Part shown: positions 35,767 through 43,524 of the stretch, piece by piece
Layout of the letters: every line of letters starts with the position of its first letter
Position numbering within the stretch: position 1 is the first letter of the stretch
Assembly (NCBI RefSeq): GCF_030719295.1
Contig: NZ_CP120997.1
Location: 2,728,001-2,792,000, forward strand
Length of the DNA stretch: 64,000 nt
Reading direction: 5' to 3'
DNA from: Streptomyces sp. Mut1
GTDB lineage: Bacteria > Actinomycetota > Actinomycetes > Streptomycetales > Streptomycetaceae
Translations under genes and position numbers: made by a program
The notes under the pieces: generated by a model
Seen by the model: only the letters and a program-made list of their open reading frames with translations
The model's database searches: none
What the model was told of the DNA's origin: nothing

Positions 35767-35957
35767 TTGAGCCGCTCCATGAGCTCGCCCCACTTGGCGG
35801 CCTGCTCCTTGGCGGTCCGGCGGACGATGGCCTGCTGAGCGGTCCGGGCCAGGTAGTCGTCCACGGCCCGGAGCACTATGGCGTGCAAGCTCGTGCCCTC
35901 CTGCTCGGCGCGCTGCTTGAGGGCTTCGGTCTGGTCGTCGCGGAGGCGCAGGTTCAT
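35763..35957 (-). CDS. Ribbon-helix-helix antitoxin of the Doc pair
   Basis: 64 residues. The N-terminus has the RHH pattern: a beta strand MNLRLRDDQ, then two helices TEALKQRAEQEGTSLHAIVLRAVDDYL. The C-terminal 25 residues (QQAIVRRTAKEQAAKWGELMERLK) would bind and neutralise the toxin. It is not a Phd/YefM-fold antitoxin, the partner in the classic phage P1 pair. ATG 35957. Confidence 0.83.
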   Translation of the reverse strand: MNLRLRDDQTEALKQRAEQEGTSLHAIVLRAVDDYLARTAQQAIVRRTAKEQAAKWGELMERLK

Positions 35958-36002
35958 AGCCGTACCGAAACGCTACGCCGCCTGGGGCCGGACTGGCACC
36001 AG

Positions 36003-37496
36003 TTACGTCGTCCGCACCCGCGCCGCCACCCACGCCCCCGCCAGGGCCACCGCCGCCATCGGCAGGAAGACCACCGCGAACGCGGCCGGGTGTGAGGTGG
36101 CGGAGCCCGCTTCCACCGCCTCGTGGGCGGCGTCCACCGCGCCGCCGCCGAGGGCCGCGAACGCGGCGCCGCCCGCGGCCAGCAGGAGGACGTTGGAGAG
36201 GCCGTCGGAAATCTGGAGGGCGGCCGAGTTGGCGCCGGCCTCCTCGGGGGCGGACAGCTTCAGGAGCAGGACGCTGGTCGATGCGATCACCATGCCCATG
36301 CCGAAGCAGCCGAAGGTCCAGGCGACCGCCACGGTCCAGACCGGCACGGAGTGGATCAGCACGGCGGGGGCCGCCGCGATGGCGGCGGCGACCAGGATCA
36401 TGCCGCCGACCATCAGCCGCTCGCGATGCGGTTCCAGGCGGGGCCGGGACTGTACGTAGGAGCCCAGCGCCCACGTACCGCCGCCGGCCGCGAGGGAGAG
36501 CCCCGCCAGGGTCGGGGACATGCCGCGCTCGGTGACCAGCATCAGCGGGACGAACGATTCGGCGGCGATGAACGACCCGGCCGCGACCCCGCGCAGCAGC
36601 ACCACCGACGGCAGCCCGCGCGCCGCGCGGCCCGTGCCCGGGGGCAGCAGGCCCCGGATCGCGGGGACGAGCAGCGCGACCCCGGCGGCGGCCGGCAGCA
36701 GCGAGAGCCAGTTCCGCTCCTGACCGGCGTACTGGAGCAGCCCGGCGCCCACCGAGATGCCCAGCGCGAGCGCGATGCGCCGGCGGTCGTACGGCTCGAC
36801 GGGCGCCGCCGGGTCGGCGGGCCCGGACGCCATGCGCCGGATCTCGGGCAGCGCGAGCGCCAGCGGGAAGACGACCAGGACCGGGATGCCGACGAAGACC
36901 CAGCGCCAGCCCAGGTGCTCGGTGACGCTTCCGGAGGCCAGCGGCCCGACGACCGAGGGGATCACCCAGCTCGCGGCGAACGCGGCCAGGATCCCCGGCC
37001 GCAGACGCTCCGGGTAGGCCCGGCTGATCACCACGTACAACGCGACGATCACCAGCCCGCCACCGAGCCCCTGCACGGCCCGGCCCGCGATGAACATCCA
37101 CATGGAGCCCGCGGTCCCGGACAGCAGCAGCCCCACCGCGAAGGCGCTGATCCCGGCGGCCAGCGGGGCCAGCGGCCCGCGCCGGTCGGCCCACTGCCCG
37201 GACAGCACCATCGCGAAGAGGCTGGTCGTGAAGTACGCCGAGAACGCGAACGCGTACAGCGGGATGCCGTGCAGCTCCCGGGCGGCGACCGGCATCGCGG
37301 TCCCCACGGCGGTCGCCTCGAAGGCGATCAGGAACACCACGGAGACGATGCCGATGCTCAGCGCCCGGTAGGTCCGCCCGAGAACCCCCTCCGGCGACGC
37401 GGGGCCGGAGGGGTCTGTGTGATCGATGGGGCCGGTGCCGTCGGTGGCTTCGATGAGGGGCGAGACATCGGCGTCACGCGGTTCCAGGGCGGTCAT
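36003..37496 (-). CDS. MFS drug/metabolite exporter
   Basis: 497 residues from ATG 37496. About fourteen hydrophobic segments; motif A is LSGQWADRRGPLAPL and motif C-like glycines lie in the fifth segment (LASGSVTEHLGWRWVFVGIPVLV). This pattern suits the DHA2 (EmrB/QacA-like) family. The acidic 40-residue N-terminus is cytoplasmic. Substrate not known. No regulator adjoins it except the TA module 46 bases downstream. Confidence 0.85.
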   Translation of the reverse strand: MTALEPRDADVSPLIEATDGTGPIDHTDPSGPASPEGVLGRTYRALSIGIVSVVFLIAFEATAVGTAMPVAARELHGIPLYAFAFSAYFTTSLFAMVLSGQWADRRGPLAPLAAGISAFAVGLLLSGTAGSMWMFIAGRAVQGLGGGLVIVALYVVISRAYPERLRPGILAAFAASWVIPSVVGPLASGSVTEHLGWRWVFVGIPVLVVFPLALALPEIRRMASGPADPAAPVEPYDRRRIALALGISVGAGLLQYAGQERNWLSLLPAAAGVALLVPAIRGLLPPGTGRAARGLPSVVLLRGVAAGSFIAAESFVPLMLVTERGMSPTLAGLSLAAGGGTWALGSYVQSRPRLEPHRERLMVGGMILVAAAIAAAPAVLIHSVPVWTVAVAWTFGCFGMGMVIASTSVLLLKLSAPEEAGANSAALQISDGLSNVLLLAAGGAAFAALGGGAVDAAHEAVEAGSATSHPAAFAVVFLPMAAVALAGAWVAARVRTT

Positions 37497-37680
37497 GAGC
37501 CAAGAGTAAGGGGCGAAACCCACGATGGGCCCTGTCGGAAGTCGCCCCCGCGCTCCACCGTTGGTCGTAGGCCCGGCGCCCGGATCGTGAACGCGGCATG
37601 GCAGTCGCGTTGCACACCGCCACGCACCCTTTCGCACCCCACCCGTCCGGGCCTACCTTCATTCCAGCGACACCACGCAG

Positions 37681-37755
37681 GACCGTGTGCCCGAGAGGCT
37701 CAGGGGCTCGACTGCAACTCGAGTTACACCGGTTCGAATCCGGTCACGGTCTCCA
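37681..37755 (+). tRNA. tRNA-Cys (GCA)
   Basis: A full cloverleaf is visible. The acceptor stem GACCGTG pairs with CACGGTC. The D arm has CCC/GGG. The anticodon stem CTCGA/TCGAG encloses loop CTGCAAC with anticodon GCA. The T arm ACCGG/CCGGT has loop TTCGAAT. The discriminator is T, as expected for tRNA-Cys, and the CCA end is encoded. A strong terminator follows. Confidence 0.96.
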
Positions 37756-37758
37756 CAC

Positions 37759-37793
37759 CACCGCCCGCCCCTCACTCCGAGGGGCGGGCGGTG
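37759..37793 (+). terminator. tRNA-Cys terminator
   Basis: A perfect 15-bp stem (37759-37773 with 37779-37793) and ACTCC loop begin 4 bases after the tRNA. It also ends the convergent cassette stopping at 37806. Confidence 0.85.
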
Positions 37794-37805
37794 CGGCGTT
37801 ACGGG

Positions 37806-38387
37806 TCAGCGCGGCACACCGGTGACGGACCAGTGGGGCGAGTGCTCCCGGGGCCTGAGGTCCGGCTCGTCGGGGCCGCCTGGAAGGCCGGGTGTCCCTG
37901 CCGGGTAGGTCATTGCGGAATCCGCGACACAGCCGGCACCCGCCTCGATGAAAACGTTTCCGATGCTGCCGACCTGCAGGATGACAGCGAATCCGTCAGC
38001 TGTCCGGGCCCGCATACGCGGCATTCCCTTGCCGGAGTGAACGGTGAAGCCCCGTGCGCCCTGCTGCTCCCAGTACTGCCGGACCTGTTTCAACAGCTCG
38101 TCCCGCCGCTGCTCGGAAACCACGGTGGTGATGTTCCGGCTACGGAAGACGGTCGTGGTGCCGGACGGCTCGTTGAGACCGGTGCTGCACGCCGTGTCCG
38201 AAGGGTTCCCGTAGGACCACGTCACCGGCGGCCGGATCGCCGCCATCGTGCCGTCCAGGATTTCCTCCGCCCGCTCCCCCGCTCGCTGCATGTTCATCTG
38301 GGGGTCTTCCCTTTCCTTGCCACCCTGGCAGGCAGTGAGCAGCACGGCCAGAAGTACACAGCCCAGCAGCCGCACCGGCTTCCTCAC
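37806..38387 (-). CDS. Lipoprotein, paralogue of the next gene
   Basis: 193 residues from GTG 38387, which overlaps the stop of the upstream gene (GTGA). Signal and lipobox VLLAVLLTAC give a lipoprotein. The mature part shares about half its residues by eye with its neighbour (ILDGTMAAI, CSTGLNEP-GTTTV, EQRRDELL-, YWEQQG). No recognised family. It is the last gene of the tRNA-adjacent cassette. Confidence 0.78.
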   Translation of the reverse strand: MRKPVRLLGCVLLAVLLTACQGGKEREDPQMNMQRAGERAEEILDGTMAAIRPPVTWSYGNPSDTACSTGLNEPSGTTTVFRSRNITTVVSEQRRDELLKQVRQYWEQQGARGFTVHSGKGMPRMRARTADGFAVILQVGSIGNVFIEAGAGCVADSAMTYPAGTPGLPGGPDEPDLRPREHSPHWSVTGVPR

Positions 38388-38968
38388 GGACCGGTGACGG
38401 ACCAGTAGGGCGAGTGCTCCCGGGGAATCCGCTCCACCTTTTTCGGCCCCCCTGGCCGGCCGGGCGTCCCCTCCGGGTAGGTCATCTCGGAGTCCTGCGC
38501 ACACCCGAACCCGGCGTGGATGTAGACATTGCCGATATTGCCGACGTCCAGGATCACGGTGAGTCCGTCGGCAGCCGTGGCACGGATCTGCGGCATCTTC
38601 TTGTCGTGGTCGATGTCGAAGTCCCGGAACCCTTGATCCTCCCAGTACCGCTGGACCATCTCCAGCAATTCGCCACGTCGATGCTCGGAGATCACGGTAA
38701 GGATGTTTCTGCCACGCATGACGGTCGTCGTCCCGGTCGGCTCATTGAGGCCGGTGCTGCACGGCGATTCCGACGTTGACCCTCGGACCCATTCCACCGG
38801 CGGCTGGATCGCCGCCATCGTGCCATCGAGAATCGCCTCCGCGCGCTGACCCGCCTGCTGCATGTCCATTTTGGGTTCTTCCTGATCCTTCTCGACTCGA
38901 CAAGCAGTGAGCAACACGGCCAGAAGCACACAGCCCAGCAGCCGCACCGACCTCCTCACACTCGTCAC
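38384..38968 (-). CDS. Lipoprotein, tandem paralogue
   Basis: 194 residues from ATG 38968, overlapping the hydrolase stop (ATGA). Lipobox VLLTAC. Almost the same signal sequence as the gene at 37806, so the pair arose by tandem duplication. Mature sequence PPVEWVRGSTSESPCSTGLN and YWEDQGFRDFDIDHDKKMPQIRA; two conserved cysteines. Unknown function. By its place after a secreted-type hydrolase it could be an inhibitor or immunity-like protein, which is only a guess. Confidence 0.78.
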   Translation of the reverse strand: MTSVRRSVRLLGCVLLAVLLTACRVEKDQEEPKMDMQQAGQRAEAILDGTMAAIQPPVEWVRGSTSESPCSTGLNEPTGTTTVMRGRNILTVISEHRRGELLEMVQRYWEDQGFRDFDIDHDKKMPQIRATAADGLTVILDVGNIGNVYIHAGFGCAQDSEMTYPEGTPGRPGGPKKVERIPREHSPYWSVTGP

Positions 38969-40671
38969 CTCGGTGCCGTCGTCTTGATCGCCTCACCGTG
39001 ACCGGCTACGACGCTCGCGATGTTGTACAGAGAGTTGCCCCCCTCTTTCGGATCGAAATAGATCGAATGCGCTGGGGTATTTCCGGTCACAAGTCCCACA
39101 ATGCCGGTGTCCTCGCCGGCTGCGACGCTGAAGTGATGCCCTCCGAAGTGGCTGTCGGCCGGGTCGGTGCCGAACCAGTTGCGCTTCTCGCCCCCGTACT
39201 CTCTCCCCGGAGGTGCCGCCGTCAGGTCGGTCACTTGATCATTCTCCGCCGCACCGACGTAGACGTGGTCGGCGCCCACACCCAGATGTGCGGCCCGGTC
39301 GACGCCGACGCCCGGGCTGCCCACAAGGACCACATCGTCGGCGGGGATTCCGCCGGGCAACTGGGTGGCTTGGCCCACGGTCAGAGATCCGTAGGAGTGG
39401 CCGATGGCCGTCACATGCGGCGATCCGGATTCGTGCGTGGCACGAATGCCGTTCAGGAAGCTGTTGTAGGCCGGAGCACCTTCCTTGGCGTCACCCTCGC
39501 GCGTGACCTCGGTGGACGACCACGTGAAGCCGTCCAACTGCGGTGCGTCGTAGCCGAGCCAGACGATGGACGCGGTCGTGGTGCCCGGGTACTTGTCGTG
39601 CGCCATCTGCGCCACATTCCACGCGCGTTCCACGTCCGCCGACGCGAAATGGCCACTGAGCTTCGTATTGAGACCCGGCACGTACGCGGACACGTTCTGC
39701 GACGTATCCGGGTTGCCGAACGACACAATGGCCCGACCGTTGCCCTGAGCCCCGAGACCCAGCAGGTACGGGCGAAACTCACGGTCCTGGTCCAACTGCT
39801 GCTGGATCCCCTTCACGCCCTCGATCTTGTCCTTGAGCGCCGCCGCCTCGTCCCCCGAGGCCGCAGCGTACTGGGCCTCCAGGCTGTCCAGGAGGATCGG
39901 CAGGTACGTGCGGTTGGCCCGGTCCCGGTCGACGGCCGGGATGCCGTCGCGGTTGCCGATCACCTCCGGGTGGTTCTGGATCAGCTCGGCCCGCAGCGCG
40001 GGTGAGAGCGAGGACCACCAGGACTGGACGGCGTCGGCCGGGGCCTTGGCGTCCGGCATGCCGAGCCTGGTCAGCAGCTCGTTGTCGAGCGCGCTCACCG
40101 TCGCCAGCTCCATCAGAAGACGGGACCAGTCGCCCTTGGCGCACCGCTCGGCCGCGTCGGTGAAGAGCTTGATCCTCGCCGCGTACGCCTTGTCCGCCGC
40201 CTGCGCCCCGCGCCACGCATCGGCGATCCGGTCGGCGTACTCCTGGGCGCGGGCCGCCTGGTCCCGGTGCATCATCCCGACGTCGCCCGGCGCCATGTGG
40301 GCGGTGTCGACAGTGGGGGCGGTGACCGAGCCGTCGTCGGCGACCTTGTAGCCGGCGCCGGACGCGTCCGCGAGCGCGGTCTTGAGCAGGTCCTGCTGGT
40401 TCATCAGTTCCTCGCCGCAGGCCCGCAGCACGGTGCACACGCTGTCGAGTTCCGTCTTGGCGACGTTCATGTACGACCGGATCCGGCCGAGCCGTTCCGC
40501 GACGGACTCGGCGGTGATCCCGCCCCACGCCTGCTCCTCGACGAGAGGACGGTGCAGGTACGTGCCGAACTCGCCGGCCCGCGTGGTGATCCTCTCCGCC
40601 AGCGCGGACCAGGCGTCGCCCGCGTCGGTCATCAGGAGGGGCTCCGCGTCACGGAGTTCGGGCAACCGCAT
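38965..40671 (-). CDS. DUF1023 alpha/beta hydrolase with WXG-like helical N-terminus
   Basis: 568 residues. The first about 210 are helical (ALAERITTRAGEFGTYLHRP, then ESVAERLGRIRSYMNVAKTEL), like WXG100/LXG-type secretion domains. The C-terminal half is an alpha/beta hydrolase: the nucleophile elbow GHSYGS, the acid in a strand before VLVGSPGVGVD, and the late His in SHFGGHHFSV. DUF1023 proteins are actinobacterial esterase-like enzymes of unknown substrate. No signal peptide. Base composition of the 3' half is visibly less GC-rich than its surroundings. Confidence 0.82.
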   Translation of the reverse strand: MRLPELRDAEPLLMTDAGDAWSALAERITTRAGEFGTYLHRPLVEEQAWGGITAESVAERLGRIRSYMNVAKTELDSVCTVLRACGEELMNQQDLLKTALADASGAGYKVADDGSVTAPTVDTAHMAPGDVGMMHRDQAARAQEYADRIADAWRGAQAADKAYAARIKLFTDAAERCAKGDWSRLLMELATVSALDNELLTRLGMPDAKAPADAVQSWWSSLSPALRAELIQNHPEVIGNRDGIPAVDRDRANRTYLPILLDSLEAQYAAASGDEAAALKDKIEGVKGIQQQLDQDREFRPYLLGLGAQGNGRAIVSFGNPDTSQNVSAYVPGLNTKLSGHFASADVERAWNVAQMAHDKYPGTTTASIVWLGYDAPQLDGFTWSSTEVTREGDAKEGAPAYNSFLNGIRATHESGSPHVTAIGHSYGSLTVGQATQLPGGIPADDVVLVGSPGVGVDRAAHLGVGADHVYVGAAENDQVTDLTAAPPGREYGGEKRNWFGTDPADSHFGGHHFSVAAGEDTGIVGLVTGNTPAHSIYFDPKEGGNSLYNIASVVAGHGEAIKTTAPR

Positions 40672-40672
40672 C

Positions 40673-41089
40673 TCAGCGCCCCCCGTTCGCCGACGGCGGG
40701 GTGGTGAAGTCCGGGGTGTACGGGGTGTACGAGGAGTAGTACATGTCCGGCGGCTCGGCGCCCGGCGCGTAGGGGCCGAGGAACGCCTCGCGCCGTTGCC
40801 GGTCGTCGTGCGCGAAGCCGTTGTTCGATTCGCGTACCGCGTCCGCGGCGCCCCCCACCAGGCCCGCCAGCGCGCGCAGCGCCTTCGTCCATGCCTCCAC
40901 GCACTCGTCGAGCGCGTGGGCGGACTGGAAACCCGCCAGCCCCGTCACCGCCGCGTCCGTCGGTGCGAACAAGCCCTTGATGTCGCCGGGTACGTCCTCG
41001 GCGACCTTGTCGGCGGCCTTGGCCGCCTTCCCCACCTCGTGCGGATCGATCCAGAGTCCTCGCGTGCCGCCGCTGATCGGCGTGCCCAT
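40673..41089 (-). CDS. WXG100-like small helical protein
   Basis: 138 residues from ATG 41089. The helical core (PHEVGKAAKAADKVAEDVPGD; FQSAHALDECVEAWTKALRALAGLVGGAADAVRESN) has the size and heptad pattern of WXG100 proteins, with VEAWTKAL in place of a clear Trp-x-Gly. The tail is Pro/Tyr/Ser-rich (PPDMYYSSYTPYTPDFTTPP). It ends 1 base before the hydrolase start. Such proteins often pair with a larger partner for type VII secretion, but no ESX machinery is in the window. Confidence 0.72.
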   Translation of the reverse strand: MGTPISGGTRGLWIDPHEVGKAAKAADKVAEDVPGDIKGLFAPTDAAVTGLAGFQSAHALDECVEAWTKALRALAGLVGGAADAVRESNNGFAHDDRQRREAFLGPYAPGAEPPDMYYSSYTPYTPDFTTPPSANGGR

Positions 41090-41123
41090 GCTTCCCCCCT
41101 CGGTCGCAGGTCCGCCACAAATT

Positions 41124-41184
41124 AACCCCGGTGGCGGCCGGTGACTTGAGTACGGATACTCAGTCACCGACCGCCACCGGGGTT
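41124..41184 (-). terminator. Long terminator of the molybdenum-hydroxylase operon
   Basis: 23-bp arms (41124-41146 with 41162-41184, one mismatch) continue inward through GAGTA/TACTC, giving a stem of about 28 bp with one bulge. It lies just beyond the stop at 41200. Confidence 0.8.
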
Positions 41185-41199
41185 GCGTCTACGGACCGC

Positions 41200-43524
41200 T
41201 CAGACCTTCGGCGCCGCCACCGCCGCCTGCGGGCGGATCGGGAGGCGGTTGACCGGGCGGCCGGTCGCCGAGCGGACCGCGGCGGCGACCGCGGCCGGGG
41301 AGGTCACGACGGGGACCGCGGACGCGGGCTTGGCGCCGAAGGGGGCCACCACGTCGCGCTCCTCGATCAGTTCGACGATGCGGATCTCCGGGGCGTCGAG
41401 GGAGGTCGGCAGCGCGTACCCGGTGAGGTCGGGGTGGCGGACCAGGCCGCGGGCGGTGCGCAGGTTCTCCGTGAGGGCGGCGCCGATGCCCTGGGTGACG
41501 CCCGCCTCGATGCGGGTCGCCAGCTGGGAGGGGTTGAGGACGCGGCCGACGTCCTGGGCGACCGCCATCTCGACCACCCGGACCGAGCCGAGCTCGATGT
41601 CGACGTCCACCACCGCGCGGACCGCGCAGAACGCCAGGCCCACGAAGGCGTCGCCCTGGCCGGACCCGTCCAGGGGTTCGGTGGGGTGGGGGCGGCACTG
41701 GGCGGTGGCCCACAGCTCCTTGCCGTCCAGCGCCTCCGCCACGGTCGTGGAGAGCACCCCGTCGTACGAGGTGATCTTGCCGTCGGCGATCTGGAGCAGC
41801 TCCGTGGACATGCCGAACTTGTGGGCCAGCGGCTGGAGGAGCTGGGTGCGGACCATCTTCGCCGCGCGTTCGACGGCGCCGGCGGAGACCCAGGTGTGGC
41901 GTCCGTGGGTGGCCGGGCCCGCCGGGGGCTGGTCGGTGTCGACGGAGGCGACGTGCACCTCCTCGACGCCCAGGGTCTCCTGGACGACCTGGCGGGCCAG
42001 TGTCGAGAAGCCCTGGCCCGTCTCGACGGCCGCGCAGATGACGGTGGCGACCGAGTCGTGGACCCGGACCGTGGCCGTGGACACCTCGTCGGCGCCCTCG
42101 GCACCGAGCATGTGGACCATGCCGAGCGCGTACCCGACGCCACGCCGCACCGCGCCCGGCTCGCCCGCGCCCTCGGGGCCACCGGGCAGCAGCCAGTCGT
42201 CCTGGGGGTCGTCCTTGGGCAACGCGGGCAGCGGGAAGTCCCGTACCGCGCTGAGGAGTTCGGCGACGGGGGCGGGGCAGGTGACCGTCTGCCCGGTGGG
42301 CAGGATGTCGCCGGTGGACAGGACGTTGCGCAGCCGCAGCTCGGCCGGGTCGATGGACAGCTTGGCGGCCAGCTTGTCCATCTGGCCCTCGTAGGCGGCG
42401 CAGACCTGCATCGCGCCCTCGCCCCGGACATGGCCGGAGGGCGGGTTGTTCGTACGGACGGCCCAGCCCTCGATGAAGGCGTGCGGGACGACGTACGGGC
42501 CGCAGGCGAAGGCGACCGCGGCGGCCAGGGACTCGGACGAGGAGTCGGCGTACGCGCCCGCGTCCAGCAGGAGCTGGGCCTCGACCTTGACCAGGCGGCC
42601 CTCGGCGTCCGCGTGGTGGCGGTAGCGCAGCAGGCTCGGGTGGCGGTGGGCGTGGCCGAGGAAGGACTCCTCGCGGGTGGCGGCCAGTTTGACCGGGCAG
42701 CCGGTGCGCAGGGCGAGCAGGCCGAGCGGCAGCTGGAAGCCGGGTTCCTCGCGGTCGCCGGTCGCGCCGGGCACTCCGGTGACGACGACCTTGACCCGGT
42801 CCGGTTCCAGGCCGAAGCAGGCGGCGGCGAGGTCGCGGTCGGTGTGCGGGTCGGTGGAGGCGGTGTAGAGCTCCACGCCGCCGTCCGGCCGGGGCACGGC
42901 GAGCCCGGCCTCGGCGCCGATCGGGGCCGGGTCCTGGCGGCCGATGCGGTACAGGCCCTCCACGACGACCTCGCCGGCCGCCTCCGGGTCGCCGTAGCGC
43001 AGCGGGATGTGGCGGATGAGGTTGCCGTCGGGGTGCAGCGGCTCGGCGGCGAAGGCCTTCTCCGGGTCGGTGACCGCTTCCAGCACCTCGTACTCGACGG
43101 CGATGGCGGCGGCGGCCAGCCGGGCGGTGTCGGGGTGGTCGGCGGCGACGGCGGCGATCGGCTCGCCGTGGTGGCGGACCAGGTCGGACGCGAAGACCGG
43201 GCGGTCCACGACCTTGCGGCCGTACAGGGCTTCGCCGGGGATGTCCTCGTGGGTGACGACCGCCCGGACGCCCGGCATCTCCACGGCGGCCGAGGTGTCG
43301 ATGGACAGGATGCGGGCGTGCGCGTGCGGGGAGCGCAGGACGGCCGCCCAGAGCAGGCCCTCGGCCCACAGGTCGGCGGCGTACGGGAAGGTGCCCTCGG
43401 TCTTGGCGCGGGCGTCGGCCGGCGGCAGCGAGGCGCCGATGCCCAGCAGCGGGCGCTCGGCCTCCGGGCCGCCGGGGCCGTCCAGTGACGGGATGCTGAT
43501 CGCCGTGGCCGCGTCGTTGCTCAC
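41200..43524 (-). CDS. Xanthine dehydrogenase-type molybdopterin-binding subunit
   Basis: 774 residues. The large subunit of the molybdenum hydroxylase family. Motifs include the entry domain GTFPYAADLWAEGLLWAAVLRSPHAHARI, GVPGATGDREEP, HVRGEGAMQVCAAYEGQMD for the molybdopterin region, and ETGQGFSTLARQVVQETLG, with the invariant Glu-Thr-Gly-Gln-Gly. Near the C-terminus GQGDAFVGLAFCAVRAVVDVDIELGSVRV is as in XdhA/CoxL-type proteins. Substrate may be a purine or another heterocycle or aldehyde. The start overlaps the iron-sulfur subunit stop by 4 bases. Confidence 0.9.
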   Translation of the reverse strand: MSNDAATAISIPSLDGPGGPEAERPLLGIGASLPPADARAKTEGTFPYAADLWAEGLLWAAVLRSPHAHARILSIDTSAAVEMPGVRAVVTHEDIPGEALYGRKVVDRPVFASDLVRHHGEPIAAVAADHPDTARLAAAAIAVEYEVLEAVTDPEKAFAAEPLHPDGNLIRHIPLRYGDPEAAGEVVVEGLYRIGRQDPAPIGAEAGLAVPRPDGGVELYTASTDPHTDRDLAAACFGLEPDRVKVVVTGVPGATGDREEPGFQLPLGLLALRTGCPVKLAATREESFLGHAHRHPSLLRYRHHADAEGRLVKVEAQLLLDAGAYADSSSESLAAAVAFACGPYVVPHAFIEGWAVRTNNPPSGHVRGEGAMQVCAAYEGQMDKLAAKLSIDPAELRLRNVLSTGDILPTGQTVTCPAPVAELLSAVRDFPLPALPKDDPQDDWLLPGGPEGAGEPGAVRRGVGYALGMVHMLGAEGADEVSTATVRVHDSVATVICAAVETGQGFSTLARQVVQETLGVEEVHVASVDTDQPPAGPATHGRHTWVSAGAVERAAKMVRTQLLQPLAHKFGMSTELLQIADGKITSYDGVLSTTVAEALDGKELWATAQCRPHPTEPLDGSGQGDAFVGLAFCAVRAVVDVDIELGSVRVVEMAVAQDVGRVLNPSQLATRIEAGVTQGIGAALTENLRTARGLVRHPDLTGYALPTSLDAPEIRIVELIEERDVVAPFGAKPASAVPVVTSPAAVAAAVRSATGRPVNRLPIRPQAAVAAPKV

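Noticed and set aside
38965..41089. Type VII secretion locus
   Set aside because: A WXG-like protein and a possible substrate are present, but no EccC ATPase, EccD channel or mycosin is in the window.
37681..41100. Integrated genomic island at tRNA-Cys
   Set aside because: I looked for a second copy of the tRNA 3' end and for an integrase and saw neither. The idea stays open only as base-composition evidence.
41131..43488. 785-residue plus-strand frame opposite the hydroxylase large subunit
   Set aside because: No homology pattern; the opposite strand holds a well-conserved molybdopterin subunit coupled to its partners.
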